Shown here: in pieces, positions 34,500 to 45,399 of the stretch | How the letters are laid out: the number at the start of each line of letters is the position of its first letter | How positions within the stretch are numbered: the stretch's first letter is position 1 | DNA from: Sipunculus nudus | Taxonomy: Eukaryota; Annelida; Sipuncula; Golfingiida; Sipunculidae | Direction of reading: 5' to 3' | Assembly (NCBI GenBank): GCA_026874595.1 | Contig: CM049313.1 | Location: 58,793,159-58,857,158 of the forward strand | DNA: 64,000 nt | Notes under the pieces: generated by a model | Seen by the model: the letters and a program-made list of their open reading frames with translations, nothing else | Databases searched by the model: none | Told to the model about the DNA's origin: nothing | Made by a program: the position numbers and the translations under genes

Positions 34500-37320
34500 A
34501 ACTCAAAAAGAGTTCTTTAACACAAATATTCCAGATGAACAGTTGATCTTGATCAATGTAAATCTTCTCAGAGAATAGTCCGATTTAATGGCCAAAACAA
34601 TATGTTGTAATCCAAAAGTGAAGTTTTAGTTATAATCCCAAAGGCAAACTGAAGACAAACCGTATTAAATCTGTTACAAAATCCGAAGAATATATATAAG
34701 TTCTGCAATTATCAGAAAGGTCCCAAAACTGACGACAGAGTCACACTTTTCCGTGTACGCTTTTTTTCTCTCTGCCGGCTCTAAACACAGCCCCTATTTA
34801 TAACTTTTTTCACTCGAAGCCTAGAAACTTCCATTCACGAACATTCCAAAGAACATAATATACTGCGCCCACAGTGTCTGAACAGACCCGAACCATCTAG
34901 AACACAAAGAACGCTGTGTCTCCACGTTTCACACTTCACACGCAAGCCAGAGCCCAACTCGCGCGTCTCCCATAGCAACGAACAGGGCTTGCGCCTAACA
35001 TGAATCAGAATGTCAACAGATACATGAAACAAATTTGAAAGTTACATTTTCTGAATGTTAAAGGCTGTTGAACAAAATTTAAAATAGGAGCTCAAGAAAA
35101 TAAAATAATGTAAATACTTCACACATGCGAACCACCCGCTTGCAGATTTTGGACAACATTACCACAAACAGCTCCTCAAAAATGTCGCTTACAGGTTTAT
35201 GTTTCAACGAAATCAGTCAATTTGGAGCACAAAATGCTGAAACAAAACTCCTATTTCCCAATAGAATGAAGTTAAGATTGCCTCATAATTTACTGCGCTT
35301 GTTCGTTTTTATAGCTCGACCTGCTGTATTTGAATACTGATGCCATAGAATTGTTGATTGGTTTATACGAAAATTCAAGATTAGTATTGAGACTCGCACT
35401 TGCCTTTAATGTGACAGTAAACTCTGCACTGTTATATGTGACATCAATTATTATAGAATGAGTCTCTGTGTCAGACCTGTAATCCCTTTTTATTATGAAA
35501 ATATTTACAAAAAGAAAGGCAATTTAAAATTCTTGAAAAATATGAATAACAAAATTGATGTATCCCTCTAATCAGTCAATTTTGAGTAAAACCAAAATCC
35601 AGATGCAATCTCAAAATAGAATTAATGCACGCAATCCCTTGAAAATTACAAAAATCATGTACATATGAGATAGTGGTTCTCTCTGTGATTTTTAGACTGA
35701 CATCCTAGAGTGACAGAGAGTTTAACGTCTAAACAATTATGATATTTCACTAAATCTAGTCCATTTACCAAAAAAAATCATCCAACATCTCAGTAATTAA
35801 TGTATTAATAATTGATAATAATATGCAATAAATGTTACCTTTGGATATCGTTATAGACTGAAAAATTCTAAAGTAGCGCCACCTTTTTTTCATACACATG
35901 TATATTTGCAGATCCGATGGCTAGGCTTGATAAATAGCATTCACAGATTTTATATAAGTTACCTTGCATTTACCATCACAATAAAATAATGTAAATCTAT
36001 CAAACATACAATCCAATGATTTTGCAAAGTATTAGTCAAAAGATGTTTTTATAAAAATAGGGCTAACATTGATGAAATTTCAGTGCAAAAGGACTGTATT
36101 GAGTAATATTCATTCAGAATTTATCATTTCGTAAGGATTTGAAATTTGTATTTTATGTAGTGCTTACATTTATTCATTTTATGACCCAAGAGGGGCACCT
36201 AAATGTTTTGTAGGCTATCTTAATGGCTATTTTGAGACTTGCAAATATCATGCAGCACGTCTGTAGCACTATATATGAGTCTGATTATATCAGGGAATAA
36301 TGTTCATCAGTATTAAGGCCATGATTGAAAAGCATGCATGACTTTATATAGTGATCAACTTGTTTTTACGTCGGTCTATCAGTGACGCAATTTTTCGCGC
36401 ACTGTATCTCAAAGATAATATATTTGATCTTGCTCAAATTCATAGGTATGATAAGCGTCTATAAGTGCTCCTGGTCCAGATCTTTGGCGTGCCAGGCCCA
36501 CTGGAAATCCAATATGGCCACCAGATAAAAATTGGCGATTTTCTATCGCGCAGTATCTCAATAGAATAAGCGTGATCTTTTTTTTCAAATCCGTTGGGGT
36601 GATTGGTGTCTTTGAGGGTCCCAACCCATCAAATTAAAGACCTGTCTAATATCTTATATTCTTTAGAATAGATATTAAAATCTATTCTAATAGCTAAGAG
36701 GGGCTATGCGCCTTCAAATTTCAGACTCCTTTTGTATCCAATTTTTCTGTCAGGCAAATATTCAAAACTCTTACTTGTCTATTATATCAATAATTAGATA
36801 TTGTCTTGATTTACTGAAGAGGATACAAAGTGTTAAAAGTTTTAAAATAAGCGAATTTTGTGACTTAAAACGTCAAAGAATAATGGCAATATTTAATTCA
36901 GTTACTAATGGACCCACCATTAGGTCTATGGTTTCGAAATGAAATATCGATAAAGCCAGATTTCAGCACCTTATTTAGTTACATTCTGTGTCAAAGGTCA
37001 TGGACTCAAACAGTAAAAAAATGATATAAGTATTATATGGTTTAGTGCTACAAATATACATGCTATAACGAACATTAAAACACAATTCCAAAGGTAAACT
37101 TTTATTTGTTAAATTCCTACTTTTTGCTAAAAAATTAACATTTTACACGTGACACTGTTTTTCCTGATTTATGTTTATGATCAGACGGGTCTTCAACTAG
37201 AATTGCTTTGAGGGCCAACGTAAGCATACCACATGTATTTGGGGTTTATAAATCATTGGAGTGAAAACATTTTAATACATTAATACTTTTGACAGTCCAT
37301 AAAATGGGTCTAATGCCATT
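34500..37320. other. presumed intron/intergenic, repeats only
   Basis: No exon recognised. A strong minus-strand TATAAATA lies at 34,795-34,802 with a GGGGCTG context, possibly part of an old element. Degenerate duplicated blocks occur at 36,380-36,630 (CGCGCA(C)TGTATCTCAA type). AT-rich otherwise. Confidence 0.3.
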
Positions 37321-37329
37321 GGTTCCCAT

Positions 37330-37721
37330 GAATTTTAGCACCTAGTCCGACCTTAAACTACCCCCCTACCACGTCTAACTTTTTGCTTAAATCTGGGACT
37401 AAGATGCAGAGATACAATCAGTTTATCGCTAGTCCATTTTTGAGCATACTGTCTAAAGCTGGTCTGCGGATTAAACTTAGACTAACCATTAGTCGGGCTT
37501 TAAGGATACGGCCCCTGGGGGTTAAACTCCTCCTGGATGGGACGCTAGTCCTACGCTGGTTACCTTCCCAGTATTTACTGGTAACAATTTCTACTGCTAG
37601 GTGGACAGAGGCACACTTCCGGTTGAGACTTTGACCTTAGGACGGTTGGGGTCAAACCGGGATTCGAACTCACGATCTCTCGATCACGAGCCCGGTTCCT
37701 TAACCATTACACCATAGCCCG
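37330..37721 (-). mobile_element. tRNA-derived SINE
   Basis: On the minus strand the head begins GGGCTATGGTGTAATGGTTA (A-box-like) and includes GAGTTCGAATCCCGG (B box, 37,657-37,671), followed by a non-tRNA body of about 300 bases. The tRNA-like part does not fold into a full cloverleaf with matched acceptor stem, and the attached body identifies a SINE rather than a tRNA gene. Extent at the 3' end is approximate. Confidence 0.6.
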
Positions 37722-38103
37722 AAGCAGGGCGAACAGAGCCAACTACAAATTAGAGTTAGACATTCCCCTGACGTCGCTGTTTGAGGAACTTGCGGTCTCG
37801 GATCGGTCTGAAAAACCATCTGCATACATGCGAAAGGAATGGACAAAGTGACAGCTTTTGGAACGATTGCTTTTAACATGCTTTAGACGAAGTAACCTGT
37901 CTATACATTAAACAATTTGAATATTCAATCGCTTCGAAACCGCAGCTTGCAGGTTTCATTCTTAATTTATTTAATTTCAATTTCTTTAATTTATAACATT
38001 TAAATGATACACTGATATACTTTGTCGTTATAAATATATAATGCAGGTGTTATAAATAAATGCATTAAAAGACATTTACTTGTTCCAGTTTCAAGATATT
38101 TAC

Positions 38104-38242
38104 CTTTTGTCTTTGAACAAACGACGTAAAAGTGAACTCGGCAAGCGCCGTCATTCCAGTATCCACCAGTCTTGACGTTGACACAGTGTTCATAGCCCCC
38201 GTAGTTGTCCGGCATCCCGGGCTGCCAGTTAGCGTAAGGGAG
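38104..38242 (-). CDS. receptor gene, C-type lectin domain, second half
   Basis: A 139-base exon between acceptor TTTTCCTTTAG and donor AAAAG|GTAAAT; phase 0 in, phase 1 out. It reads LPYANWQPGMPDNYGGYEHC, then VNVKTGGYWNDGACRVHFYV, then VCSKTK. The W-x-P-G-x-P-D-N ... E-H-C-V ... W-N-D-x-x-C ... Y-V-V-C-S-K pattern is the C-terminal half of a C-type lectin fold. WND, which contributes Ca2+ ligands, is intact. The sugar-specificity triplet is MPD rather than the usual EPN or QPD, so carbohydrate preference cannot be predicted. Joins the exon at 38,866 in frame. Confidence 0.85.
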
Positions 38243-38865
38243 CTAAAGGAAAACGGTGGGATACAATAACAAAATGAGAAGGAAAGTTTAAACTTATCTG
38301 TATACTCACATGTACTTATACCCATAACTTACTTTTTGATTTACCTGTGCATCTCTGATTTGTAATAATTTTAACCAAGGTTTATTTTAAATAAATCATT
38401 TATAGATATATCGGACTTTGTGTCAGATATCCAAGGCAATAAGCCATGTGACATATTAAAAATTTAGAATCATCGTTTTCTTTAATGGTAAGTTACTCTG
38501 ATTCCCCATTACGCAGCGATTTATAATCTTCGTACTGTCAACTCCGAGACAAAATTTAATAGTGTTAGTCCATTTTTATCTATTCATTGTAACTATTGTT
38601 TGATTTGCGTGTTTCTTAGATGTTCCGACATTAGAGTTACACCTTAACTTTGTCAAGCTTTCTACCTGCTTTCATTTCTTTCCATTTTTGTTTTCATGAC
38701 CAATTTTTAAATCCGTTGCCATTACTGAAATTGCTTCTTGGCGTTATGCCAACTTCCTGGAGGCGATATATAGCAATCCTTCTGTTGAACATAGTTGTTA
38801 AGTAGGAGGCGGTATAGAACGAGTGAAGTAGAAGAGTAATTGTAAAGAAGATCACAAAAACTAAC

Positions 38866-39098
38866 CGTTTCATTTTCTCCATATTCAAACACCCCTTCCC
38901 TCCTGTGGTCATTCCCAAGCATCCAGAACTCTCTCTCCATCTGATTCCAGACGTAGGTGTTGTGCGCGGCGTCCGGGATGCGGGCGAGGTCACCTCCCTG
39001 ACTCTGACAGTACTCTCGGCCATTCTGCCAGCCCATACGTGAACTCCGATGAAACAGGTAGCAATTGGATCCGTGTTCGGTAAACCCATTTGGGCAAT
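38866..39098 (-). CDS. receptor gene, C-type lectin domain, first half
   Basis: A 233-base exon after acceptor TATCTTTTCCCCAG, phase 1 in, phase 0 out at AAACG|GTTAGT. It encodes CPNGFTEHGSNCYLFHRSS, then RMGWQNGREYCQSQGGDLAR, then IPDAAHNTYVWNQMEREFWM and LGNDHRREGVFEYGENET. The signature C-P-x-G-F..-G-S-N-C-Y-x-F....W..G..YC...GGDLA.I....N.YV.NQ is the long-form C-type lectin N-terminal half. The usual WIG(L) appears as WML. The decayed duplicate is at 25,395-25,545. The domain probably binds glycans or microbial surfaces outside the cell; the ligand is unknown. Confidence 0.88.
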
Positions 39099-39730
39099 CT
39101 GGGGAAAAGATACAGTTAAATATCCCCTAACAACCACTTCGGAGTAGCGTACCCCTTCAAACGACCACTTTTTACAAGTTCCGATTCTTTTTGACTCTTT
39201 ATATTAAACCGCACCATAACGATCATCTATCAAAGCGACCACTCCATCGAGATGCAGATGGTGGTCGTAATTTTAAAATTTTAGTATACGAGTGAATTAG
39301 TTTATGGCCATAACGTAAGTGTCTTTAGTTCTGATGAGATAACAAAAGAGATTAATTGGCACATGAACCACATAAAATAAAATATTAAATATGATTGCAT
39401 AATGACGTTACAAATATTAGTAAGAGACGCTTTTTTATAATTATCGTTCGTAGAAAAGTAAAAAATGCTATTTCAGAAGAACACTTTCAACATCTAATAA
39501 GAAATAAAATTATCAGAGGTAAAATATATTTGAGAGAAAAAAAAAACTTGTATATGTGAATGGGTATAATCATAAAACATCTAGACTGGTTTCGTGCACT
39601 ATTTATAGGCCACTTTGCCCCAGCATTTCAATTATAATTCTTGATATTAGAGGAAGACTAAAACTTCTTTCCTTGCAGTTACAAATTAAACCATCAGTTT
39701 CTTTTACAATTAACATCGCTTAAAAATTAC

Positions 39731-39920
39731 ATCTGAACGTCTGGTTTCCGGCGAAGGGACCTGAGCTCCTTCCGGCCGAGTCTGGGTTTGAACATGTTGA
39801 CCCAGGGTCAGGTTGAATGGTGACCCGTACACTCGTGCATTCATAACTCCACGTGACCGTGTCCGTCTGTACGGCACCAACCACCCGCTCCCTGGCATCA
39901 ACAAGACGCAGGTCTCCCCT
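39731..39920 (-). CDS. receptor gene, exon 2: Cys-containing N-terminal ectodomain segment
   Basis: A 190-base exon model: acceptor ATATCCAGTTTCAG, phase 0 in, and donor TTCAGAT|GTAATT, phase 1 out. These phases fit the signal-peptide exon upstream and the lectin exon downstream. It reads RGDLRLVDARERVVGAVQ, then TDTVTWSYECTSVRVTIQPD, then PGSTCSNPDSAGRSSGPFAG and NQTFR. The segment resembles, weakly, the C-terminal part of F-type (fucolectin) domains, but I cannot confirm this. If the exon is not spliced it stops four codons later. The acceptor region is part of a tandem triplication (39,871-40,195), so alternative starts are possible. Confidence 0.5.
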
Positions 39921-40195
39921 CTGAAACTGGATATAAAGGTCAAAGATCATATTGATATTCAAGAGACGTTTACAGTTCCATTCGAAATTTTCCGACAGCA
40001 GAGCACCGACCACCCGTTCTCTGGCCTCAATAAGACGCAGGTCCGCCTGTTGAAACAGCATATAAAAGTCGGTCCTGTAGATATTCATGAGGAGTTTAAT
40101 GCTTCAGTTTACGATACCGACCATTCGTTCTCATCCTATCTGCATCAACAAGACGCAGGTCTTCCATCTGGAAAGTGGAAATACAGGTCAAAAAG
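39871..40195. repeat. three tandem units spanning an intron end and exon start
   Basis: Three degenerate units of about 118-129 bases share the plus-strand core CACC(G/A)ACCACCCG(T/C)TC(T/C)CTGGC(A/C)TCAA and AAGACGCAGGTC. On the minus strand each carries a possible acceptor (TTTCCAG, TTTCAACAG, TTTCAG) followed by GACCTGCGTCTTGTTGA. Only the last unit continues into the full exon. Confidence 0.8.
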
Positions 40196-41104
40196 TCTTT
40201 TAATTATCCATATAACTGAAACATTTATTGAAACCTTGTTCCGTCAGAGGTTGTTTCTTATAAAAAAAAAAACAACTTTTTTCAAATTAGAAATTGTCTA
40301 ATTGACTACTTGTCTGAACGGTAAAACTTCAAATCAAAATTAGTCACAATTCAAGAAAAAGTATTATGTTTACACACTGGAAAAAATATATAGGCCTAAC
40401 TTATTTTACATGTGCGCGGAATTTGATTTGGAAGAGCTGTATTCAAAATATTTTTCCCCTCAATCTCTAACCAGCAGACACTTTTAGCACTTTTCTGCAC
40501 AATGTTCTATCGGAAGTATACTACCCTTTAAAGTGGAGGAATAACTTAATACACATTAAATGCAAAACTCAAATTATAAGGCCGATACTTCACCATGACC
40601 ATACAATTCATAAATAGACGTTCCTTTTTTATATTAGCCTTTACTTGAATTCAGGATGCGAACTTTTCTGTAAAAACCGGCTTATAAAAAAACGAGATAA
40701 GTATTGTATTGTATACCACCATATTTCAAATGCATCATCCTAAAGTCTTGATGGAAGAAACTTTCTAATGAATAAATTCGTCAGTAATGCTATGTTATAA
40801 ATCCCTTTTTTATGCAACCTAAATGTTGCAGAGAATCCTAATCCCGACGCCCGTAACGGAGCGATAATATGGAAAAAGTTATTCAAAGTACAACCTTGAA
40901 AATTTGGTTGAGGTAAAAAGTAACAATAGGGTACAAATCTGTGACCTACGACTAATATTGTGTAAAATATCAGTTTCTATAAGTCAGCGTTATTTGAAAT
41001 CAAGCGCAAACGGAGACAGAAGGAAGAAAAAAAATATTCAAATTTTTTGTACTCTTGAGGGTCTGAGAATTCCCACCAACAAAGAGGGTTTAATGCAAAT
41101 GATT

Positions 41105-41400
41105 AATGTAGAAATAAACCGGCCTCTGTGGTTGAGTTCGAATCTCAACCTAGGCGGTGAGATTTTTCACGGTCGGTCCCCATCCAGGATGAGCGCTCTG
41201 CAGGCTCAATTGGGAGACCAGCAGTCATGTTTCACTCACAAAACGAGTGCGCCTTACGGGGGTCACCAGGTGTTATGATCCAGTAATGGGGATTACACAA
41301 ACCCAGGACCCTCAGGAGCTGTACGCCGAACCTAGTTGACACCAGGAAAATCGAGCCCCTTTCACGTAGTCCGAAACCGGAATGGAACTCTGCAGATGTT
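41105..41400 (+). mobile_element. SINE-like fragment with tRNA-type B box
   Basis: CCGGCCTCTGTGGTTGAG followed by GAGTTCGAATCTCAAC and a body with GTCCCCATCCAGGATG, similar in layout to the SINE at 37.3-37.7 kb. Truncated or diverged; boundaries approximate. Confidence 0.4.
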
Positions 41401-41721
41401 TATACTACGCAGTAAAGCAAGCATTAAAAAGATGAAGCCGGTTACCTCCACCAAAACAAACCCCTTAAAAATGTGAACATAAACTTATCAGTCCCTTAAA
41501 GCTCAATACCATAAGGCTTAAACACATGTTGTCCAATCGAACCATGAAATGAATAGTGAGCTCTGAATAAAAAAAAACTGACGACCTTGAAAGGATATCA
41601 TGACAAACGTATATTAATTGTCGTAACTCTTTCTTTACATCTTTCTTTACATGGAAATTTTACTTTGACATATGTAAAAGTTTGATTATTTTTTCAATGT
41701 ATTTATAGTCAAGATATTTAC

Positions 41722-41793
41722 CCCGGTTATCCTGACCGCCAGCAGGAGACTCAGGATTATCACAGCCATCATCCTCACGTCTCTCTTTCCCAT
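41722..41793 (-). CDS. receptor gene, exon 1: signal peptide
   Basis: A 24-codon exon starting at ATG 41,793 and ending ACCGGG|GTAAATAT in phase 0. The peptide has a positive start (MGKRDVR), a hydrophobic core (MMAVIILSLLLAV) and a polar end (RITG), as for secretory-pathway entry. A TATATA (41,834-41,839) lies about 41 bases upstream on the coding strand. It joins the exon ending at 39,920 in phase 0. A homologous first exon of equal length and phase occurs at 49,141-49,212. Confidence 0.75.
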
Positions 41794-41833
41794 GTTTTAC
41801 CTACTTTTGAATAACACTACGCTACGCCCGATC

Positions 41834-41839
41834 TATATA
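41834..41839 (-). promoter_or_regulatory. TATA-like box upstream of the receptor first exon
   Basis: GATATATAGAT on the minus strand, about 41 bases before the ATG at 41,793. The leader would be very short (10-15 nt), which lowers confidence. Confidence 0.3.
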
Positions 41840-43525
41840 TCTTTATGTTCGGTTCAGAGACACTGTCTGAGCAATTTGTCCTTTAAATAGGAACCTCTCT
41901 AATGAATTTAGAATTTAGAATTGCATGCATGTACTCCAGCGTACTTAATTGGTTTCAAATCTAGCAATATTGGTTTGCACAGGTTTTCAACAAGAGTTCC
42001 AAAACACGCATGAAAAATATTTTTTTTTTTTTTTGGAAGCATATTAATAATTTCTACTACGTTTTTCCATTAAATAAATGGTATTTTTTGTATGTTAAAA
42101 TATAATATGTAATCATCTAGTCCATCAATAATTTTAAAAAAGTATCACAAAGTAATCGCAACAGCTGACAGAGGTCTCTTCTGAAGAGAAGTCAGCTACA
42201 ATCTCCTTCCAACATAACATTTGTTTCAATGCAAAGTTGTATTCCGCGATTTACACTGGCCAAGGTTTTTTTCATGATCTTCCCTTGGACTTTACCTGTG
42301 TAGCTCATCTGCATGGCTATTAATTGTATTTAAAAGTTCCTTTTCCTTTACTTTAACCTTAATTATTTACTTTTAATTCAATGTCAACCCTATTAAGTTT
42401 TATTTTTATTTTATGTGTATTAACGCGTGTTATACATTAAATATTTTAAAAAATACTCAAAAGATGGGTTAACAGTAAAAAATGTTAAGCCAATTAAAGT
42501 CCTTGGAGTTCATGTAAATTCTTCTGCCGTGGTTGACCCCAATGTCTGGTGGAAAATTCTGCCAATCTCGAGCGATGACTGTAGGAGTATGATAGTATGA
42601 ATTTTTTTGTCAAAATAAAAAACCTATTTATGCGGAATACTGATAAATATTTTTGTTCTTCTGCAGATCCCTATGCACACTAGTAAATAAAAATTTTGAA
42701 AAATACAGAATTCCATTTTAGATTCGGATATTGTTATAAAAAAGGTGGGAAAGCTTGATTTTGTTAATATTCTTTTTATTTTCAAATTTTATTTTTTAGG
42801 AGAAAAATTAATATGACCATATTTTCATATGAAAATATGTATAAATGAAGGTATTCCATTTGGGAGAAAAACCCTGTAGACACATATAGATATGAATACA
42901 TATAAGTAATCCCCACATTTATTTGGCATTTTTCCACCCCATTAGGCTCACATGTTGTACCTTCGACTTTGAACATCTCCGCAAGTATAAAGCTCGTATA
43001 TTTTCTCAAACTAACTGCAGATAGAATACTCATCTTTTGTGTATTATGGATTACGAAGATCAAACAGCTTGTTAAATCTTTCACCAAGACTCCTCTGACA
43101 GTCGTTGAAGAGAAAAAGAAAACAAATTTAAGGTAAAAATGTTTGCTGTAAAAACATGGTATAGTTTGAGTGGACAGCATTCATGGTAAAAGATCCGTGA
43201 ATTATATGTGGTTCGAGCCTTTGGAAGCACGTGGGCGGGGCAGGCAAACATTCAACAAATTATAGACAAACCTGTTATCAAATCCGAATTTTCAATTATG
43301 ATTATATACCAATGCACTGATTTAAACAATTTTCAATTCCATTTCGATTTGGTTTGGTAAAAAGAAAACATATCAAATAGAATTTCATTTTTTTATCCAA
43401 CTGAACTTCAATTAGGAATTTAGAAAAATTTCGGTATAATGATAAAATATTTCACTTGCGAGTATTCTGACACCTCGGACACAAAATTCAGAAAGAGAAA
43501 TTATGTAGCATTTCATCTGCTCACC
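41840..43525. other. upstream flank of the receptor gene, no gene recognised
   Basis: AT-rich. The 132-codon minus-strand frame at 42,782-43,180 has no domain or coding character and is not treated as a gene. Confidence 0.3.
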
Positions 43526-43529
43526 ATAC

Positions 43530-45000
43530 ACTTTTTTTTAACAAGTCTTTATTACATTTATAAACAATAACATATCATATCAATAAAACCACTTTTACAA
43601 TGAATAACAAACAGCAATCACTTTGTTTCAAAAACATAAGGAATTATAAATAGCTATATCTTATTTACCAGATTCTGTATGGTTTTGGTTTTCCTCATAA
43701 CAACATTAGACATTAAAGTTGACAAATACACATACACAAATATTATGAGGATTGCAAACATTCCGTGCATACATATTCAACTCATATTTATAGAAAGTAG
43801 AAAGTATCTATAATTAGGAATAAATAATAAACATCTCATTTGTCACTGATTATCTTATCTGAGGCATTAACCGATTCCACATTTTTAAATGGAAATCTAT
43901 TTTACCTTTCTTTTCAGCAATAATATATTCCTCTTTTTGAAGAGATATTACTTAAGACTTAAACTTAGAGAAGTCTTTTTCGCCTTTGCATTCTTTCCCT
44001 TTATATATGATGAGATTATATAAATAAATATAATATATAGCTGAGAAACGTTGTTCTTTTTCTTGAATAGATACATCCAAGTATTCATCTCATTTATGAT
44101 TTCTGATACTAGTTATGTCACATGTGCATTTCTTGTAGATTAATTATGAACATAACTGTGTAAGATCATATGATACATTCTTGATAAATATACAATATTA
44201 CTGTAAATAATATATTTGTCCAAATGTTGATAACCAAGTATGTCACACAAAGTCCTGCGTATACTGCTGATGACTGAATGCAGTTGGAATGTCGGTAATG
44301 ATGTGAAGGTAACACAGAAATCTTTTTCCTTTTTAAATGATCCATAAGTGTTCATCAGATCTCCTATAAAATTTGTACCTGAGGAAGAGAGTTCGTTATA
44401 AAATATTGGTTCCGACCAATTTTCTAAAATTTGTTATTCCATATTGGCCGAGATAAAACTTGGGCTGTGTATTGAGATGTACAGTTTACCACATCAGCCC
44501 ATGACATCAAGCACTTCTCATAAAACATTTGTTTTAACATTGGAATTAAATATACATCAAAATTCTTTCTTATGAAGGCAACATGGTCCAAGGAATTCCT
44601 TGTTCAAGAATAAGTCTTTTTATCATTTACTTGCGGAGCTTTTATCATTAATCTAACATCTGGTAGATTCAGACCACCTTTACTCTATTGACTGACTGCA
44701 GTGTTATACTTCATCTTAGCTTTTTACCATTCCATACAAATTTATTTACAGCTCTCTGTATATATTCAATAAAACCTTTTGGCGATTCACACATTTTTGT
44801 CACATATAAAATATTTGATAAAATTAGAGATCGAACTACTTCAGTTCTACCATATACTGTCAATGAGCGTTTTTGCCATAAGTTGAGTATTTGGATTATT
44901 TTTTCTGTAGGTCCGGGTGAATTTTTTTTCCATAACCATATCGGAGTCATACCTAAAATTAGTATAAATTTTGCATGTAAATTAACCATTTACAATTAAT
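43530..45000 (-). mobile_element. L1-type LINE remnant (ORF2 C-terminal region)
   Basis: Minus-strand peptides KIIQILNLWQKRSLTVYGRT, EVVRSLILSNILYVTKMCES and IEYIQRAVNKFVWNGKK, then SKGGLNLPDVRLM downstream in the same direction, match the post-polymerase region of L1/Tx1-like LINEs (compare TPAGKITLIKCYALSQLIYL and ILYKFVWSYK in the LINE at 15.7 kb). The frame is broken many times. An A-run after AATAAAG marks the 3' end near 43,530. It is 5' truncated and inactive. Confidence 0.75.
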
Positions 45001-45399
45001 TGACTTGTTCTGATGATATTTATACCTTCCAAATCATGCAACCTCTGATTTTTAATTTACTTCAAGAGAAGTAAATACGAAAAACACATTAAAACTTGCA
45101 CTTACTCTTTAAAAGAATCAATATCTTGAAGAAAGAAACTCAAATCATACACATTTCATGTCTTTTGGATGACAAAGTAATGCCTTAAATATTTTTATTA
45201 GTAAGACTTTGTTTACAATAATACACGACATCTTGGATTAACCTGATTGGTTCACCAATGTATTGACAATGCTGAAAAGTGCCTTTTGCTCATCACTATT
45301 TTCAGATATTACTGAGGTATGGTACACTTTCTTAGCTAAACATATCTTGGTGTTTACTAGCTTGTTTTTTTTTCTATCTGAAGATGTACCTATGAACTG

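Noticed and set aside
34795-34802. TATAAATA on the minus strand as a gene promoter or LTR promoter
   Set aside because: The motif is strong, but no downstream gene, no paired long terminal repeat and no TG...CA ends could be shown.
37640-37721. Functional tRNA gene
   Set aside because: A and B box are present, but a proper cloverleaf with a paired acceptor stem is lacking and a SINE body follows.
39813-40301. 162-codon plus-strand frame with internal repeats
   Set aside because: The repetition comes from the tandem DNA repeat. The minus strand has the splice signals and fits the receptor gene; the plus frame has no domain or start context.
42782-43180. 132-codon minus-strand frame
   Set aside because: Low-complexity hydrophobic composition typical of AT-rich non-coding DNA; no domain.
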